Shown in pieces: positions 53,218 through 62,424 of a stretch of DNA of 64,000 nucleotides. The translations under genes and the position numbers were made by a program. This DNA is from Guptibacillus hwajinpoensis (GTDB lineage Bacteria; Bacillota; Bacilli; Bacillales; Guptibacillaceae), in the NCBI RefSeq assembly GCF_001039475.1, contig NZ_LELK01000004.1:371055-435054 (forward strand), given 5' to 3'. Position 1 is the stretch's first letter, and each line of letters starts with the position of its first letter. The notes beneath the pieces were generated by a model that saw only the letters and a program-made list of their open reading frames with translations, was not told the DNA's origin and ran no database searches.

Positions 53218-55507
53218 TAGCATTTTCCCCCTCGATAGGAACCTCAAAATAAATGGTTGTCCCTTCGTTAATAGTTGAATAGATTTCTAAGTTTCCATTC
53301 AATTCTTCTATTTGTTTATAAGTCGTGAACAATCCCATACTTTTCTTGTGTAATAATTCCGTAATTTCCTTTGGCACTTGAAAACCTACCCCGTTGTCTG
53401 AGAGTTTGACATGAATAGTATTACTAGATATTTCTACATAAAGGGAGACCTTAGAGGCTTGTGCATGCTTTATAGCATTGATTATGAGTTCTCTAATCAC
53501 TCTGAAAACGTGCACTCTTACATAGCTGGTTAATTCATGACAATTCCCTTCAAATACAAAGGAAAGTTCAGTGGTTGGAGGATTAAGTTTATTAAGAAAT
53601 GATTTGATGCTTGCTTTTAATCCAAAATCATCAACCATGATAGGATGTAATTCGTTACACATTTTTCTAATCATCGAAATGGTTTCAACGATCTGTTGAT
53701 TTAAATGGACTAGATTTAATTCATGATTGTTTTTCTGGCTGAGCTTTATATCGTTCGAGATAAAGATTAGGTTTTGCAGCACACCATCATGTAACCAGTT
53801 CGATAACTCTTTTTTCTCATCTTCTTTTGTTTTAATTAACAGGTCACTAATTTTCTTGAATGATTGTGATGATTTTGAAAATTGAAAAGAATTAGAGTGT
53901 TCTTGTGTGTATTTTAAATTTCTTACGCTTCTTAATAGTTCGACAATATCCTTTATAAACGAACGTATGATTTTCAATTCTTTAGGTTTTAAAGGAGGTT
54001 CACTACTATATTTAGCTAAATATAGAACTCCTAATTCTGTTTCAAAATCACGTAAAACAAATGATGTGTATCGTAAGTCAGAATCTTTATCTTTTTTTTC
54101 TATATTCAGTGTAAGAATGTCCTTTCCATGCAATACACCGGTCGAATGGAGTATCTTTTGAGTTTCTCGATCTCTCCAAACTAAGCAAACGCCATTTACA
54201 CGTGCGATGCTATGGATAAGGTTACATATTGTCCTACCGATATGTAAGGCATGTTCTCCTTTAATGACATTACTTAGTACAGGAGATGGAGGAGAGATAG
54301 AAAAAACATCAGGCAATAGTTTGTTATGTAGATATTTAATGAATTTATAAGAAAAAATGAAGAGAACGATTGAACTTATTATAATTATTGTTTCATACGT
54401 TCTACCTGATAGATTTTCAATCGATCCAATTTTATGTTTCATAGAGAAAGATAAAAGGTACATAAGAGTCAAGGTTAGGAAAATAGAGACCACATAATGA
54501 ACGGTAGTGATTATTTCTTTTATATAAATGCTTAACCCCTTGTTCATTAAAAGTAGACTCAAGGTTATTGGAAGTACCAATATAAATGGAATGGTTAATT
54601 CGGAATTTATACTTTTCCAATTCATCATTATGGGAATAATGACGAATAGTATTACTGGTACAAACCCAATAAGTAAACAGCTGATTATATAGTAAATTTT
54701 CGTTTCTACTGCAGAAGTGAATCTCTGGTACATAATCAATAAAAAGATACTGGTCGTGCCTGCAAATAAGAAGTGTCCTATTACTAATCCTTCGATGATT
54801 ACTCGTATAGGAGAGAATTTCGTGAAATAAATCAACAATAAAAAGATTAACGAAGAACCAATAAAGAAATAGGATATATGTAGAAGTTTACTCTTCAATA
54901 CTTTTCTAATTTGCGTAGGATATGTTGTAAAAAAATGAACTAAACAATGAGACGTTAACAAAATCGATACCACCCCTATGACATGGGCATAAGGTAACCC
55001 CATCTGTGAAGGAGTAATACTAATGATCGTAAAAGCCATACTTGAGCATAAAATATAAAAAACTAGGGCTTCTTTTATATACGATTTTCTTATATATGTA
55101 TAAGATGCAAACATTAGAAGTAAGGCTGAAATGAAAACATGTAATAGATAAAGGTTTTTTTGAGGATCTTCTTTTAGAGTGACAGAATAAATGTTATTCG
55201 AAGAATCCTTAAGCAAAGCATAATCAATTCCAGATACAACTCCCCACACACTTCCTGTTTCACTAGCATATGGATTACCATCTATGCTGATGATGATATC
55301 TCCTTCTTCAACACTCTTAAAAGAAGAGTTTCCTGAGGCAACACCTATTCCAATATTAGAAACTTTAGGATTTATTGATATATATCCTGAACTAAAGTTA
55401 AATACGAATGGCGTGAAAAAGTATACGCATCCTAGAAACAGAATGCCTACACTGTACATAACCAATTTATTCTTCCCATTGCTTGTCATTAGAATCCCCC
55501 AATCCAA
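53189..55507 (-). CDS. ComP-like membrane sensor histidine kinase
   Basis: 772 residues, close to ComP (~770). One N-terminal helix, then an outer PDZ-like domain (VASGNSSFKSVEEGDIIISI at about 54) as in ComP; about eight helices (110-400); a GAF-like region (400-540); HisKA_3 with SNWLHDGVLQNL, phospho-acceptor His573; and an ATPase domain ending DNGVGFQVP and SMGLFTTYKQIEELNGNLEI. Partner of the overlapping NarL-type regulator. No ComQ/ComX-like pheromone genes are seen, so the lantibiotic itself or an outside peptide may be the signal. Confidence 0.92.
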   Translation of the reverse strand: MDWGILMTSNGKNKLVMYSVGILFLGCVYFFTPFVFNFSSGYISINPKVSNIGIGVASGNSSFKSVEEGDIIISIDGNPYASETGSVWGVVSGIDYALLKDSSNNIYSVTLKEDPQKNLYLLHVFISALLLMFASYTYIRKSYIKEALVFYILCSSMAFTIISITPSQMGLPYAHVIGVVSILLTSHCLVHFFTTYPTQIRKVLKSKLLHISYFFIGSSLIFLLLIYFTKFSPIRVIIEGLVIGHFLFAGTTSIFLLIMYQRFTSAVETKIYYIISCLLIGFVPVILFVIIPIMMNWKSINSELTIPFILVLPITLSLLLMNKGLSIYIKEIITTVHYVVSIFLTLTLMYLLSFSMKHKIGSIENLSGRTYETIIIISSIVLFIFSYKFIKYLHNKLLPDVFSISPPSPVLSNVIKGEHALHIGRTICNLIHSIARVNGVCLVWRDRETQKILHSTGVLHGKDILTLNIEKKDKDSDLRYTSFVLRDFETELGVLYLAKYSSEPPLKPKELKIIRSFIKDIVELLRSVRNLKYTQEHSNSFQFSKSSQSFKKISDLLIKTKEDEKKELSNWLHDGVLQNLIFISNDIKLSQKNNHELNLVHLNQQIVETISMIRKMCNELHPIMVDDFGLKASIKSFLNKLNPPTTELSFVFEGNCHELTSYVRVHVFRVIRELIINAIKHAQASKVSLYVEISSNTIHVKLSDNGVGFQVPKEITELLHKKSMGLFTTYKQIEELNGNLEIYSTINEGTTIYFEVPIEGENANEENKYRIS

Positions 55508-55624
55508 TAAGATAGCAGCTATGTACTAAGAGTTTTAGACTAAAATGGAAAATTATTATAAATTAATCCACCAAACATCATGTTAAGGAAGTCTTACATA
55601 AATTACAAGTTTTTCTAAAAAGAT

Positions 55625-55661
55625 TTTGCGGTAAATGCAGTGAAATATTTGCGGTATATAC
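55625..55661 (+). promoter_or_regulatory. Tandem TTGCGG repeats upstream of lanA (ComA-box-like)
   Basis: TTTGCGGTAAATGC at 55625 and TTTGCGGTATATAC at 55648, start-to-start 23 bp, about two helix turns. TTGCGG is the left half of the ComA box TTGCGG-N4-CCGCAA; the right halves here are degenerate. A weak -10 (TAAGAT at 55687) would put the sites upstream of and near -35, a normal activator position. Confidence 0.6.
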
Positions 55662-55739
55662 GGATATCAATTCTTCTCATAACCGTTAAGATTAAATTGT
55701 ACTCGCGAGCTACTAATAAAATTTAGGAGGAATTGTAAA

Positions 55740-55880
55740 ATGGAAAATGCGAAAAATGCTTTTGACCTTGATCTTGAAGTAACAAAATCTAAGGATGTAG
55801 TTGAGCCTAACATCACTAGTTATAGCTTCTGTACACCTGGTTGTGGGGAAACAGGTAGTTTTAACAGTTACTGCTGTTAA
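55740..55880 (+). CDS. lanA: Epidermin/gallidermin-type class I lantibiotic precursor (LanA)
   Basis: 46 residues with AGGAGG eleven bases before the ATG. The leader (1-24) contains FDLD at 8-11, the FNLD-type box recognised by LanB/LanC. The core (25-46) starts ITSYSFC, continues TPGCGE and ends TGSFNSYCC. Against epidermin (22 residues) all modified positions of the core are kept: Ser3, Cys7, Thr8, Cys11, Thr14, Ser16, Ser19, Cys21, Cys22. LanD downstream predicts the C-terminal aminovinyl-cysteine. Lys4 and Lys13 of epidermin are Tyr and Glu here, so the core has no positive side chain. Cleavage after EPN is inferred from the EPR site of epidermin. Confidence 0.95.
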   Translation: MENAKNAFDLDLEVTKSKDVVEPNITSYSFCTPGCGETGSFNSYCC

Positions 55881-55892
55881 TAAGTAATACAT

Positions 55893-55950
55893 AAAGGGCT
55901 GCACTCCATGATTTCAAACCTTAGAGGTTTAATACATAGAGCAGCCCTTT
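55893..55950 (+). terminator. Attenuator-like hairpin between lanA and lanB
   Basis: Ten-base perfect arms AAAGGGCTGC / GCAGCCCTTT enclosing a small AAACC/GGTTT hairpin, followed by AATTATTTTT. It would let much lanA mRNA end here with partial read-through to lanB. Confidence 0.8.
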
Positions 55951-55981
55951 AATTATTTTTCTGTCCAAAGGAGGAAAGAAG

Positions 55982-58900
55982 ATGGGATTAGATAAGTTTT
56001 CTCAAAAAACGAGCCAACTATACGGAACGATGGATTATTTTATGCTCAGGGCACCTTTACTCCCGATATCAGAAAGTTATGGACACGCAGGAAGTGACTC
56101 ATTTATTGCTAATATCAAAATGATTTCTGATATGCCTGAAGTTAAGGAGGCTATTGCAGTATCTAGTCCAACACTATATAAATCTTTACACAAGCTAAAC
56201 GGTGATCCTAAATCTAAAAAGACAAGAAACGCAATCTCAAGTGTTATGAAGTTTTTAATAAGAATGTCGACACGCCCAACTCCATTTGGTTTATTTTCAG
56301 GCTTTGCCAGTGGTCATTTCAGCGAAGAAACGATGGGAAATATAGGAGAAATAGACCAGCATATCAAGAGGGCGCGGCCAGATATGGAATGGCTGTTGGG
56401 AATTGTAGGAATAGCCGAAGATGAGTATAGCATTGTGAAAGATGTAAAAGTGAAGGTGAATGACACTGTCTATTTCGTTGGAGAGAGAGTTTATCTAGGT
56501 TATCATTCCAATGGAGGAAGAAAGAGCAACAACGACAAAGTTGAAAAAACAGAGAATATTTCGATTAAGTACAGTGAGGCAGTTGAGAAAGTGTTTGCTC
56601 ATGCTAATGGTTATATCTATTTCTCTGATTTAGTAGGAAATATACACGAAGCATATCCAGGTGTAGAAAAGGATCAAATTAGAGATTTTATATGGAAATT
56701 ATTTAAAGAAGAATTTTTGATTAGTGAGTTAAGACCTCCGTTTACTAATACAAATTCTTTTACCTACATAATTAATAAGCTAAAAAACGTTGATGGAGCA
56801 AAGACTCTGGTAGACGAATTGGTTGAGATAGCTCGTGAAATAGATGTATATAATAGCTTATCTATTGGTGAAGGTTTAGAGAAATATGAGCAAATAACCA
56901 GTAATATGAAGAGTTTACATAAAATCAACACACCGTTACAAGTGGATGTTAAGCTTCATTTTCCTGAAGAGGTTAAGATACATAAAAATGTAAAGCAAGA
57001 TGCAGCTTTTGCTGCTGAACTATTATGGAAACTATCAGAACCTACCATAGGATATAAACATCTAAAAGACTATCATATGGAATTTATTGAAAAGTATGGG
57101 ACAAATAGAGAAATTAGCGTATTAGAGTTGCTTAGTGAGGAAAAAGGATTAGGGGCACCTGCGACATACAAACACCCGCAAGGTTTCAGAAGTTTTAGTG
57201 ATGACCACTATTCTAATTCACAAATGGACCGTCTCTTATTTGGAAAATACCATGAATGTGTCGCAAGTGAAAGTTTAGAAGTAGTTCTTACAGAGAGTGA
57301 GCTTCAACCAATATTAGATGATGAAACAGTTGATATGTTCGCTCCTGATTCAGGCGAATTATATACTGAGTTACTATCGCCTTCAAAAGAAGATCTTGAT
57401 AATGGGGATTACTTATTAGCGATAGGCAGTAATGCAGCTTCTATGGAAGTAGGACAAACTTTTGGTAGATTCTCTGACATGTTGGATGAGCATTCATTAC
57501 TTAATATAACTAACGATCAAAGAGAAATTCAGAAAAACTTCACTGATGATTCTGTTGAATTCGTAGAAGCAACTTTTTTACCGAACTCTGGTAGAACTGG
57601 AAATGTCTCTGTAAATTACTCATCTCAAAAATTCGAACTGGCTTTGGGCACAAATACTTCTTCGTCAGGAAAATCGATTGCAATTCACGATATCATGGTG
57701 GGTGCAACATTGGGAAGACTCTACCTAAAATCGAAATCATTAAACAAACGCCTAGTTATTAAATCGAACAATATGTTCAACTTCAATAATGCACCAAATA
57801 TATATAGGTTTTTACAGGAAGTTTCCAAGGAAGATACCAAACCTATTAAACCCTTTAACTGGGGAGTTTTAGAACATTCACCATTTTTACCGAGAGTCAG
57901 AGTTGGAAGGTTGATCTTAAATCCAGCACTATGGAAAATCAATCAATCGATAGTAGAACTAGCTGATCCAGACCTCGACTTTCAAGAATGGAAGAAGAAT
58001 TTTGAAGAGTGGAAAGCTAAATGGAAAGTCCCTGAGGTAGTATTTTTAACCTTTGGAGACAATAGGATACTAATCGATCTGCAAAATGACTTTCATTTAA
58101 AAGAACTGAGAGGAGAGTTAAGGAAGAAGGGAAGGGTTCAACTAAGAGAGGTTATAAGCAATTACAAAGACCATCACTGGGTTAAAAATAATAGTAGGTC
58201 ATATAACTCTGAACTGATTATTCCTTTTAAGAAGAATGAAGTAGTACACCCTAAGCCAAAAGTTAGGTTGCTAACTACATCGGAAATCTCTGAAGAAGAT
58301 ATTTATAAAGAGATCGGCTCTGAGTGGCTGTACTTTAAAATATACTTACCTTTCAGTCGACAAGAACCATTAATTGCTCAAGAGTTTTATGAGTTCGTCA
58401 AAACGATTAAATCTCAAAAAGGTGTGGAAAATGTCTTTTTTATTAGATATCAGGACCCACAACCCCATATTCGGTTGCGGATGAAAGGTGCACCAGAAGA
58501 ATTAATAGGATCGGTGTTACCGAAATTTAGGAATTGGTTCAATGTTACAAAGCAAAAAGGATATGTAAGAGACTTTTCAATAAATACTTTTGAAAGAGAA
58601 ATCGAAAGGTACGGCGGTCTAGGTCTAATCGATACTATTGAAGATTACTTCGAGGTCGATAGCTTTATCGCAATCGAACTACTTAAGATGAAGAAGTTCA
58701 ACCAATTAGAATTTGATCTACCGTATATTGCTGCCATGAACATTTTACATTTACTAGATAAAATCGGGTGGCCATATGATAAACAGCTAACTTGGATCAA
58801 GACTGGTACAGACAAGCTTGATTATATAGATGAAGTAAGACCAATTAGAAAAGAGCTTGTATCGCGCACCCTACCCTTTGACGGGTGGGCACATTTACAA

Positions 58901-59173
58901 AAGAGTGATTACAATCTGTATAAACTGCTTTCTATGAAAGACCAAATCCTATCTGTACTTGCAGAAAAGATTGATCGAAATCTGGAAACAAACTCCCTAA
59001 CTAATAACCCAGAGAGGATTATTGGAAGTTTGATTCATATGCATTGTAATAGGATTTTCGGTACGAACAGAGAGCTCGAGAAGAAAGTTATGGCTACAGT
59101 TAGGCATGTGCTAGAAGGACAGAAGTATTGGAGGGAGCAAGAGCGTGAAAGCGTCTATTCCCGAAGTATCTAA
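55982..59173 (+). CDS. lanB: Class I lantibiotic dehydratase LanB
   Basis: 1063 residues, full length for NisB/EpiB-type enzymes. The glutamylation domain holds RMSTRPTPFGLFSGFASGHF from residue 94 and RPDMEWLLGI. The SpaB_C glutamate-elimination domain starts at about 780 (GSEWLYFKIYLPFSRQEP), with FIRYQDPQPHIRLRMKG around Arg822 and the C-terminal HMHCNRIFG block. It uses glutamyl-tRNA to dehydrate Ser/Thr of the lanA core. GGAGG precedes the ATG, and its end overlaps lanT by 29 bp. Confidence 0.97.
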   Translation: MGLDKFSQKTSQLYGTMDYFMLRAPLLPISESYGHAGSDSFIANIKMISDMPEVKEAIAVSSPTLYKSLHKLNGDPKSKKTRNAISSVMKFLIRMSTRPTPFGLFSGFASGHFSEETMGNIGEIDQHIKRARPDMEWLLGIVGIAEDEYSIVKDVKVKVNDTVYFVGERVYLGYHSNGGRKSNNDKVEKTENISIKYSEAVEKVFAHANGYIYFSDLVGNIHEAYPGVEKDQIRDFIWKLFKEEFLISELRPPFTNTNSFTYIINKLKNVDGAKTLVDELVEIAREIDVYNSLSIGEGLEKYEQITSNMKSLHKINTPLQVDVKLHFPEEVKIHKNVKQDAAFAAELLWKLSEPTIGYKHLKDYHMEFIEKYGTNREISVLELLSEEKGLGAPATYKHPQGFRSFSDDHYSNSQMDRLLFGKYHECVASESLEVVLTESELQPILDDETVDMFAPDSGELYTELLSPSKEDLDNGDYLLAIGSNAASMEVGQTFGRFSDMLDEHSLLNITNDQREIQKNFTDDSVEFVEATFLPNSGRTGNVSVNYSSQKFELALGTNTSSSGKSIAIHDIMVGATLGRLYLKSKSLNKRLVIKSNNMFNFNNAPNIYRFLQEVSKEDTKPIKPFNWGVLEHSPFLPRVRVGRLILNPALWKINQSIVELADPDLDFQEWKKNFEEWKAKWKVPEVVFLTFGDNRILIDLQNDFHLKELRGELRKKGRVQLREVISNYKDHHWVKNNSRSYNSELIIPFKKNEVVHPKPKVRLLTTSEISEEDIYKEIGSEWLYFKIYLPFSRQEPLIAQEFYEFVKTIKSQKGVENVFFIRYQDPQPHIRLRMKGAPEELIGSVLPKFRNWFNVTKQKGYVRDFSINTFEREIERYGGLGLIDTIEDYFEVDSFIAIELLKMKKFNQLEFDLPYIAAMNILHLLDKIGWPYDKQLTWIKTGTDKLDYIDEVRPIRKELVSRTLPFDGWAHLQKSDYNLYKLLSMKDQILSVLAEKIDRNLETNSLTNNPERIIGSLIHMHCNRIFGTNRELEKKVMATVRHVLEGQKYWREQERESVYSRSI

Positions 59174-61031
59174 CTTGTCTATGAGAGAAGTTTTTAAAAC
59201 ATTTAAATACTGGCCAAGAATTTTCTCATTACTATGGCAAACACACCGGGGCTACTTCTTTCTTGTTATTTTTTTGAATATATTTAGCGGGCTTTTACCA
59301 GCCCTGCTAATTTTTTTGACTCAAATATTGGTCAATTATGTTCAATCCTCCTATTCTGAAGACTTAGATTTTTCTACTTCCTTGGGAGAATTTGGGCCTA
59401 TATTTAGTGTATTTGCAATCGTCACGATCCTTTCTGGGATATCTGGATTGATACTGGAAACATTTAAATCTATCTATCGTGAATTACTTTCGAATGTAAT
59501 CAATATCAAAATAATGAATAAAGCGATAAATCTTTCGTATGCTAGTTTTGAAAATGATCGAATCTATGACAATTTACAAAGAGCTAGACAAGATGCGACC
59601 TATAAACCGTATCAAATATTTGAAAAAGTCATGGGAATCATTCAAGGAACGGTAACCTTATTTTCAGTCGCGGGTATTTTGATAGCTTGGAAGTGGTGGA
59701 TAGGATTTATCTTACTATTGATCCCCATTTCATCAGCATGGTCTGTCTTAAAAGTGGGGCAACAAATCTTTCAGGTGGATTATCAACGTGCTACTGAAAA
59801 AAGAAAACAATTCTACTTTATGCATTTGTTGACTACTGATGCGAATGTTAAAGAGATCAAAACGTTCCAACTAGGAGAATTGATTTTAGGTAAGTATAAA
59901 GGGCTATATCAAAAGTTTTTTGCTCAAGATAAGTTTTTATTGTTGAAAAGGATGAAGATCGACCTGGTTTTTCAAATCCTCACATTAATCGTAGTGGTTG
60001 GCATCCAACTATTAGTTATTTATGAATCGTTGCTGGGGTTGATAGCTATTGGGAGCTTGATTGCGTATTTTCAAGCGATGACCACCTCTCAAACCACCTC
60101 TACTAGATTGATGTATAACATATTTGAAATGCATCAGAACAACCTTTATATTAGTCAACTTTTCACTTTCTTTGACGTTGAAGAAGAAACAGATCGTCCA
60201 CTTTCTTTAAAACAACCAGAAACTTCAAATGGTTTTACCAACACTGGAATAGAGTTTGTGAATGTGTCTTTTAAATATCCCAATACCAATCATTATGTGT
60301 TGAAAAATGTGAGCTTTCAAATAAAGCCTGGAGAAACATTAGCATTAGTAGGAAAAAACGGCTCTGGAAAGTCGACCATCGTTAAATTGTTAAATCGATT
60401 ATACACAGAGTATGATGGTCTGATCTTACTTAACGGCAAGGAATTACGGTCCTACACGGCCAAAGAGTGGAGTCAAGTGATAACGGCTGTATTCCAGGAT
60501 TTTGTGAAATACGAATTGGATGTTAAGGATAACATAGGGTTTGGAAACTTCGAGAAAAGCGATGACATACATGCAATTAACGAATCGGCAATCTTATCAG
60601 GATCATCTGAAATTATCGAGAAGCTGCCATATGGTCTGGATACTCAGTTAGGAAAGTGGTTTGCAGATGGTTATCAGTTATCAGGAGGACAATGGCAAAG
60701 GATAGCTATCGCCAGATCTTACATGAAGAATGCTGAAATTTATATATTAGACGAGCCTACTGCAGCACTAGATCCGGAATCAGAAACGGAAGTCTTCAAG
60801 AAATTTAATGAAGTTACAAAAGGTAAGATTGGTATTTTCATCTCCCATCGCTACTCTGCAGTCCAATACACAGATAACATCATTGTGTTAAAAGACGGGA
60901 GGATTGTAGAGCAAGGGAACCATGAATTGTTGATTCGAAAAAAAGGCGAATATGCGAAGCTGTACGAGACTCAAGCTGAATCTTACGTCAAAACTTATCG
61001 ACCACAAAAACTTGTTAGTTCGTCATCATAA
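59145..61031 (+). CDS. lanT: Lantibiotic ABC exporter LanT (no peptidase domain)
   Basis: 628 residues from GTG with GGAGGG upstream. Six-helix exporter domain (about 30-330), then the ATPase: Walker A GKNGSGKST at about 403-411, QDFVKYELDVKDNIGFG, signature LSGGQWQRIAIARS and Walker B IYILDEPTAALDPE. There is no C39 peptidase domain at the N-terminus, so leader removal must be done by another enzyme. It exports the modified precursor. Confidence 0.95.
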   Translation: MKASIPEVSNLSMREVFKTFKYWPRIFSLLWQTHRGYFFLVIFLNIFSGLLPALLIFLTQILVNYVQSSYSEDLDFSTSLGEFGPIFSVFAIVTILSGISGLILETFKSIYRELLSNVINIKIMNKAINLSYASFENDRIYDNLQRARQDATYKPYQIFEKVMGIIQGTVTLFSVAGILIAWKWWIGFILLLIPISSAWSVLKVGQQIFQVDYQRATEKRKQFYFMHLLTTDANVKEIKTFQLGELILGKYKGLYQKFFAQDKFLLLKRMKIDLVFQILTLIVVVGIQLLVIYESLLGLIAIGSLIAYFQAMTTSQTTSTRLMYNIFEMHQNNLYISQLFTFFDVEEETDRPLSLKQPETSNGFTNTGIEFVNVSFKYPNTNHYVLKNVSFQIKPGETLALVGKNGSGKSTIVKLLNRLYTEYDGLILLNGKELRSYTAKEWSQVITAVFQDFVKYELDVKDNIGFGNFEKSDDIHAINESAILSGSSEIIEKLPYGLDTQLGKWFADGYQLSGGQWQRIAIARSYMKNAEIYILDEPTAALDPESETEVFKKFNEVTKGKIGIFISHRYSAVQYTDNIIVLKDGRIVEQGNHELLIRKKGEYAKLYETQAESYVKTYRPQKLVSSSS

Positions 61032-61043
61032 GGAGGAATTTGC

Positions 61044-62399
61044 ATGGTTCAGAACGTCAAACATCCCATAGTACGAGATGAAGAAATGAAGGGTAGAATT
61101 CAAGATGTTGTCTTTAACTTAGCAAAGAAACTAAATAATCCTGAGGAAGTTGAAAGGAAGGTGATGGCCAAAGACAATAAAACATTAATAGGGAAGGTAA
61201 ATCCTTGGGGGCCTTTATCTTTATCGCACGGATTCCCCGGTACGATCATGTTTTTTGGGGAGCTTGATGATCTCTTTCCAAATCAAGGCTGGGATGAAAT
61301 CGCACATAAACATATTGTGTACTTAACCCAATACTTACAAATGGGGGTACATTCCATTTCGCTGTTTGGCGGAGTTACAGGATTAGCTCTTTCTATATTA
61401 AATGTTTCTAAGAATGGAGAAAGGTATCAAAATTTATTATTCAATTTAGATACGTTTATCAAGAGAGAAGCCGAGAATATGCTGAAACTCGAAAATGAGA
61501 GATTAGAAGAACAAAAAGGTGTAACACCAGCATTTTATGATGTGATACAGGGAGGAACAGGAATCGGTAGATACCTTCTTGAGCGAGCTCCACAAAACCC
61601 AGAATTATACGCTCCACTAAAACAATTTTTAAAGCTTTTTACGTATTATCAATTGGAAAAAGACAGGAACCCATTACTTGGCTGGCATGTGATTAGAGAG
61701 GACCAATTCTTAGAGAAGGATAAAGTGAAATATCCTGAGGGTAACGTTAATTTCGGATTAGCGCATGGGGTATTAGGTCCAATGAACTTATTAACATTGG
61801 CAGCCTCTGAAGGGGTAGAGGTTCCACTCCAAAAAGAAACGATTGAGAGTATGTCAGAAGATTTATTCCGAGTAATGAGGTATGATTCGGATAATCATCC
61901 GGTTTGGCCACACAGATTAGCCTATAAAGAAATGCTCTCTAATGATTTTGTCATACAAGATACACGGAACGGTTGGTGTTATGGAAATCCCGGTGTAGCT
62001 AGATCTCTATACTTGGCTGGGGAAGTTTTAGGAAATCAAAGATACAAACAAGTGGCTATGAATGGTTTTAAAGGGATTGTTAGTCAACCCAATGATGACT
62101 TAGTTAGTGCATCTTTTTGTCATGGTAAATCAGGGTTGCTCCAATGTCTTGTAAGAATGAGGTCAGAAACTGGTGAAGGGTGGCTGGATGAACAAATTTG
62201 GTCTTTAACTGATTCCATTTTAGGTCAATATGATAAAGAAAATCCGTTAGGGTTTTATGATATAGAAGAGTTTGGTGGCCAAGGAAATACGATCACCAAA
62301 GCTGGTCTATTGGAAGGAAGTTCAGGAACAGGATTAAGTTTAATGGGCCTACTAGGTAATGGGACGCCTAGATGGGACAAAGCATTTTTACTATCTTAA
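61044..62399 (+). CDS. lanC: Lantibiotic cyclase LanC
   Basis: 451 residues. Zinc ligands Cys312 (NGWCYGNPGVA), Cys359 and His360 (SFCHGKSGLLQ), with the catalytic-type histidine His241 (GLAHGVLGPMN), all expected for NisC/EpiC. SHGFPGTIMFFGEL and HSISLFGGVTGLALSI are early helix-barrel glycine motifs. It joins Cys thiols to dehydrated residues to form the lanthionine rings. AGGAGG precedes the ATG, 12 bp after lanT. Confidence 0.96.
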   Translation: MVQNVKHPIVRDEEMKGRIQDVVFNLAKKLNNPEEVERKVMAKDNKTLIGKVNPWGPLSLSHGFPGTIMFFGELDDLFPNQGWDEIAHKHIVYLTQYLQMGVHSISLFGGVTGLALSILNVSKNGERYQNLLFNLDTFIKREAENMLKLENERLEEQKGVTPAFYDVIQGGTGIGRYLLERAPQNPELYAPLKQFLKLFTYYQLEKDRNPLLGWHVIREDQFLEKDKVKYPEGNVNFGLAHGVLGPMNLLTLAASEGVEVPLQKETIESMSEDLFRVMRYDSDNHPVWPHRLAYKEMLSNDFVIQDTRNGWCYGNPGVARSLYLAGEVLGNQRYKQVAMNGFKGIVSQPNDDLVSASFCHGKSGLLQCLVRMRSETGEGWLDEQIWSLTDSILGQYDKENPLGFYDIEEFGGQGNTITKAGLLEGSSGTGLSLMGLLGNGTPRWDKAFLLS

Positions 62400-62424
62400 A
62401 AGGATAGATTAAGGAGGGCTTCCT

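Noticed and set aside
55625-55661. A full ComA box (TTGCGG-N4-CCGCAA) at the lanA promoter
   Set aside because: Only the left half-sites are exact; the right halves do not match, so only half-sites are claimed.
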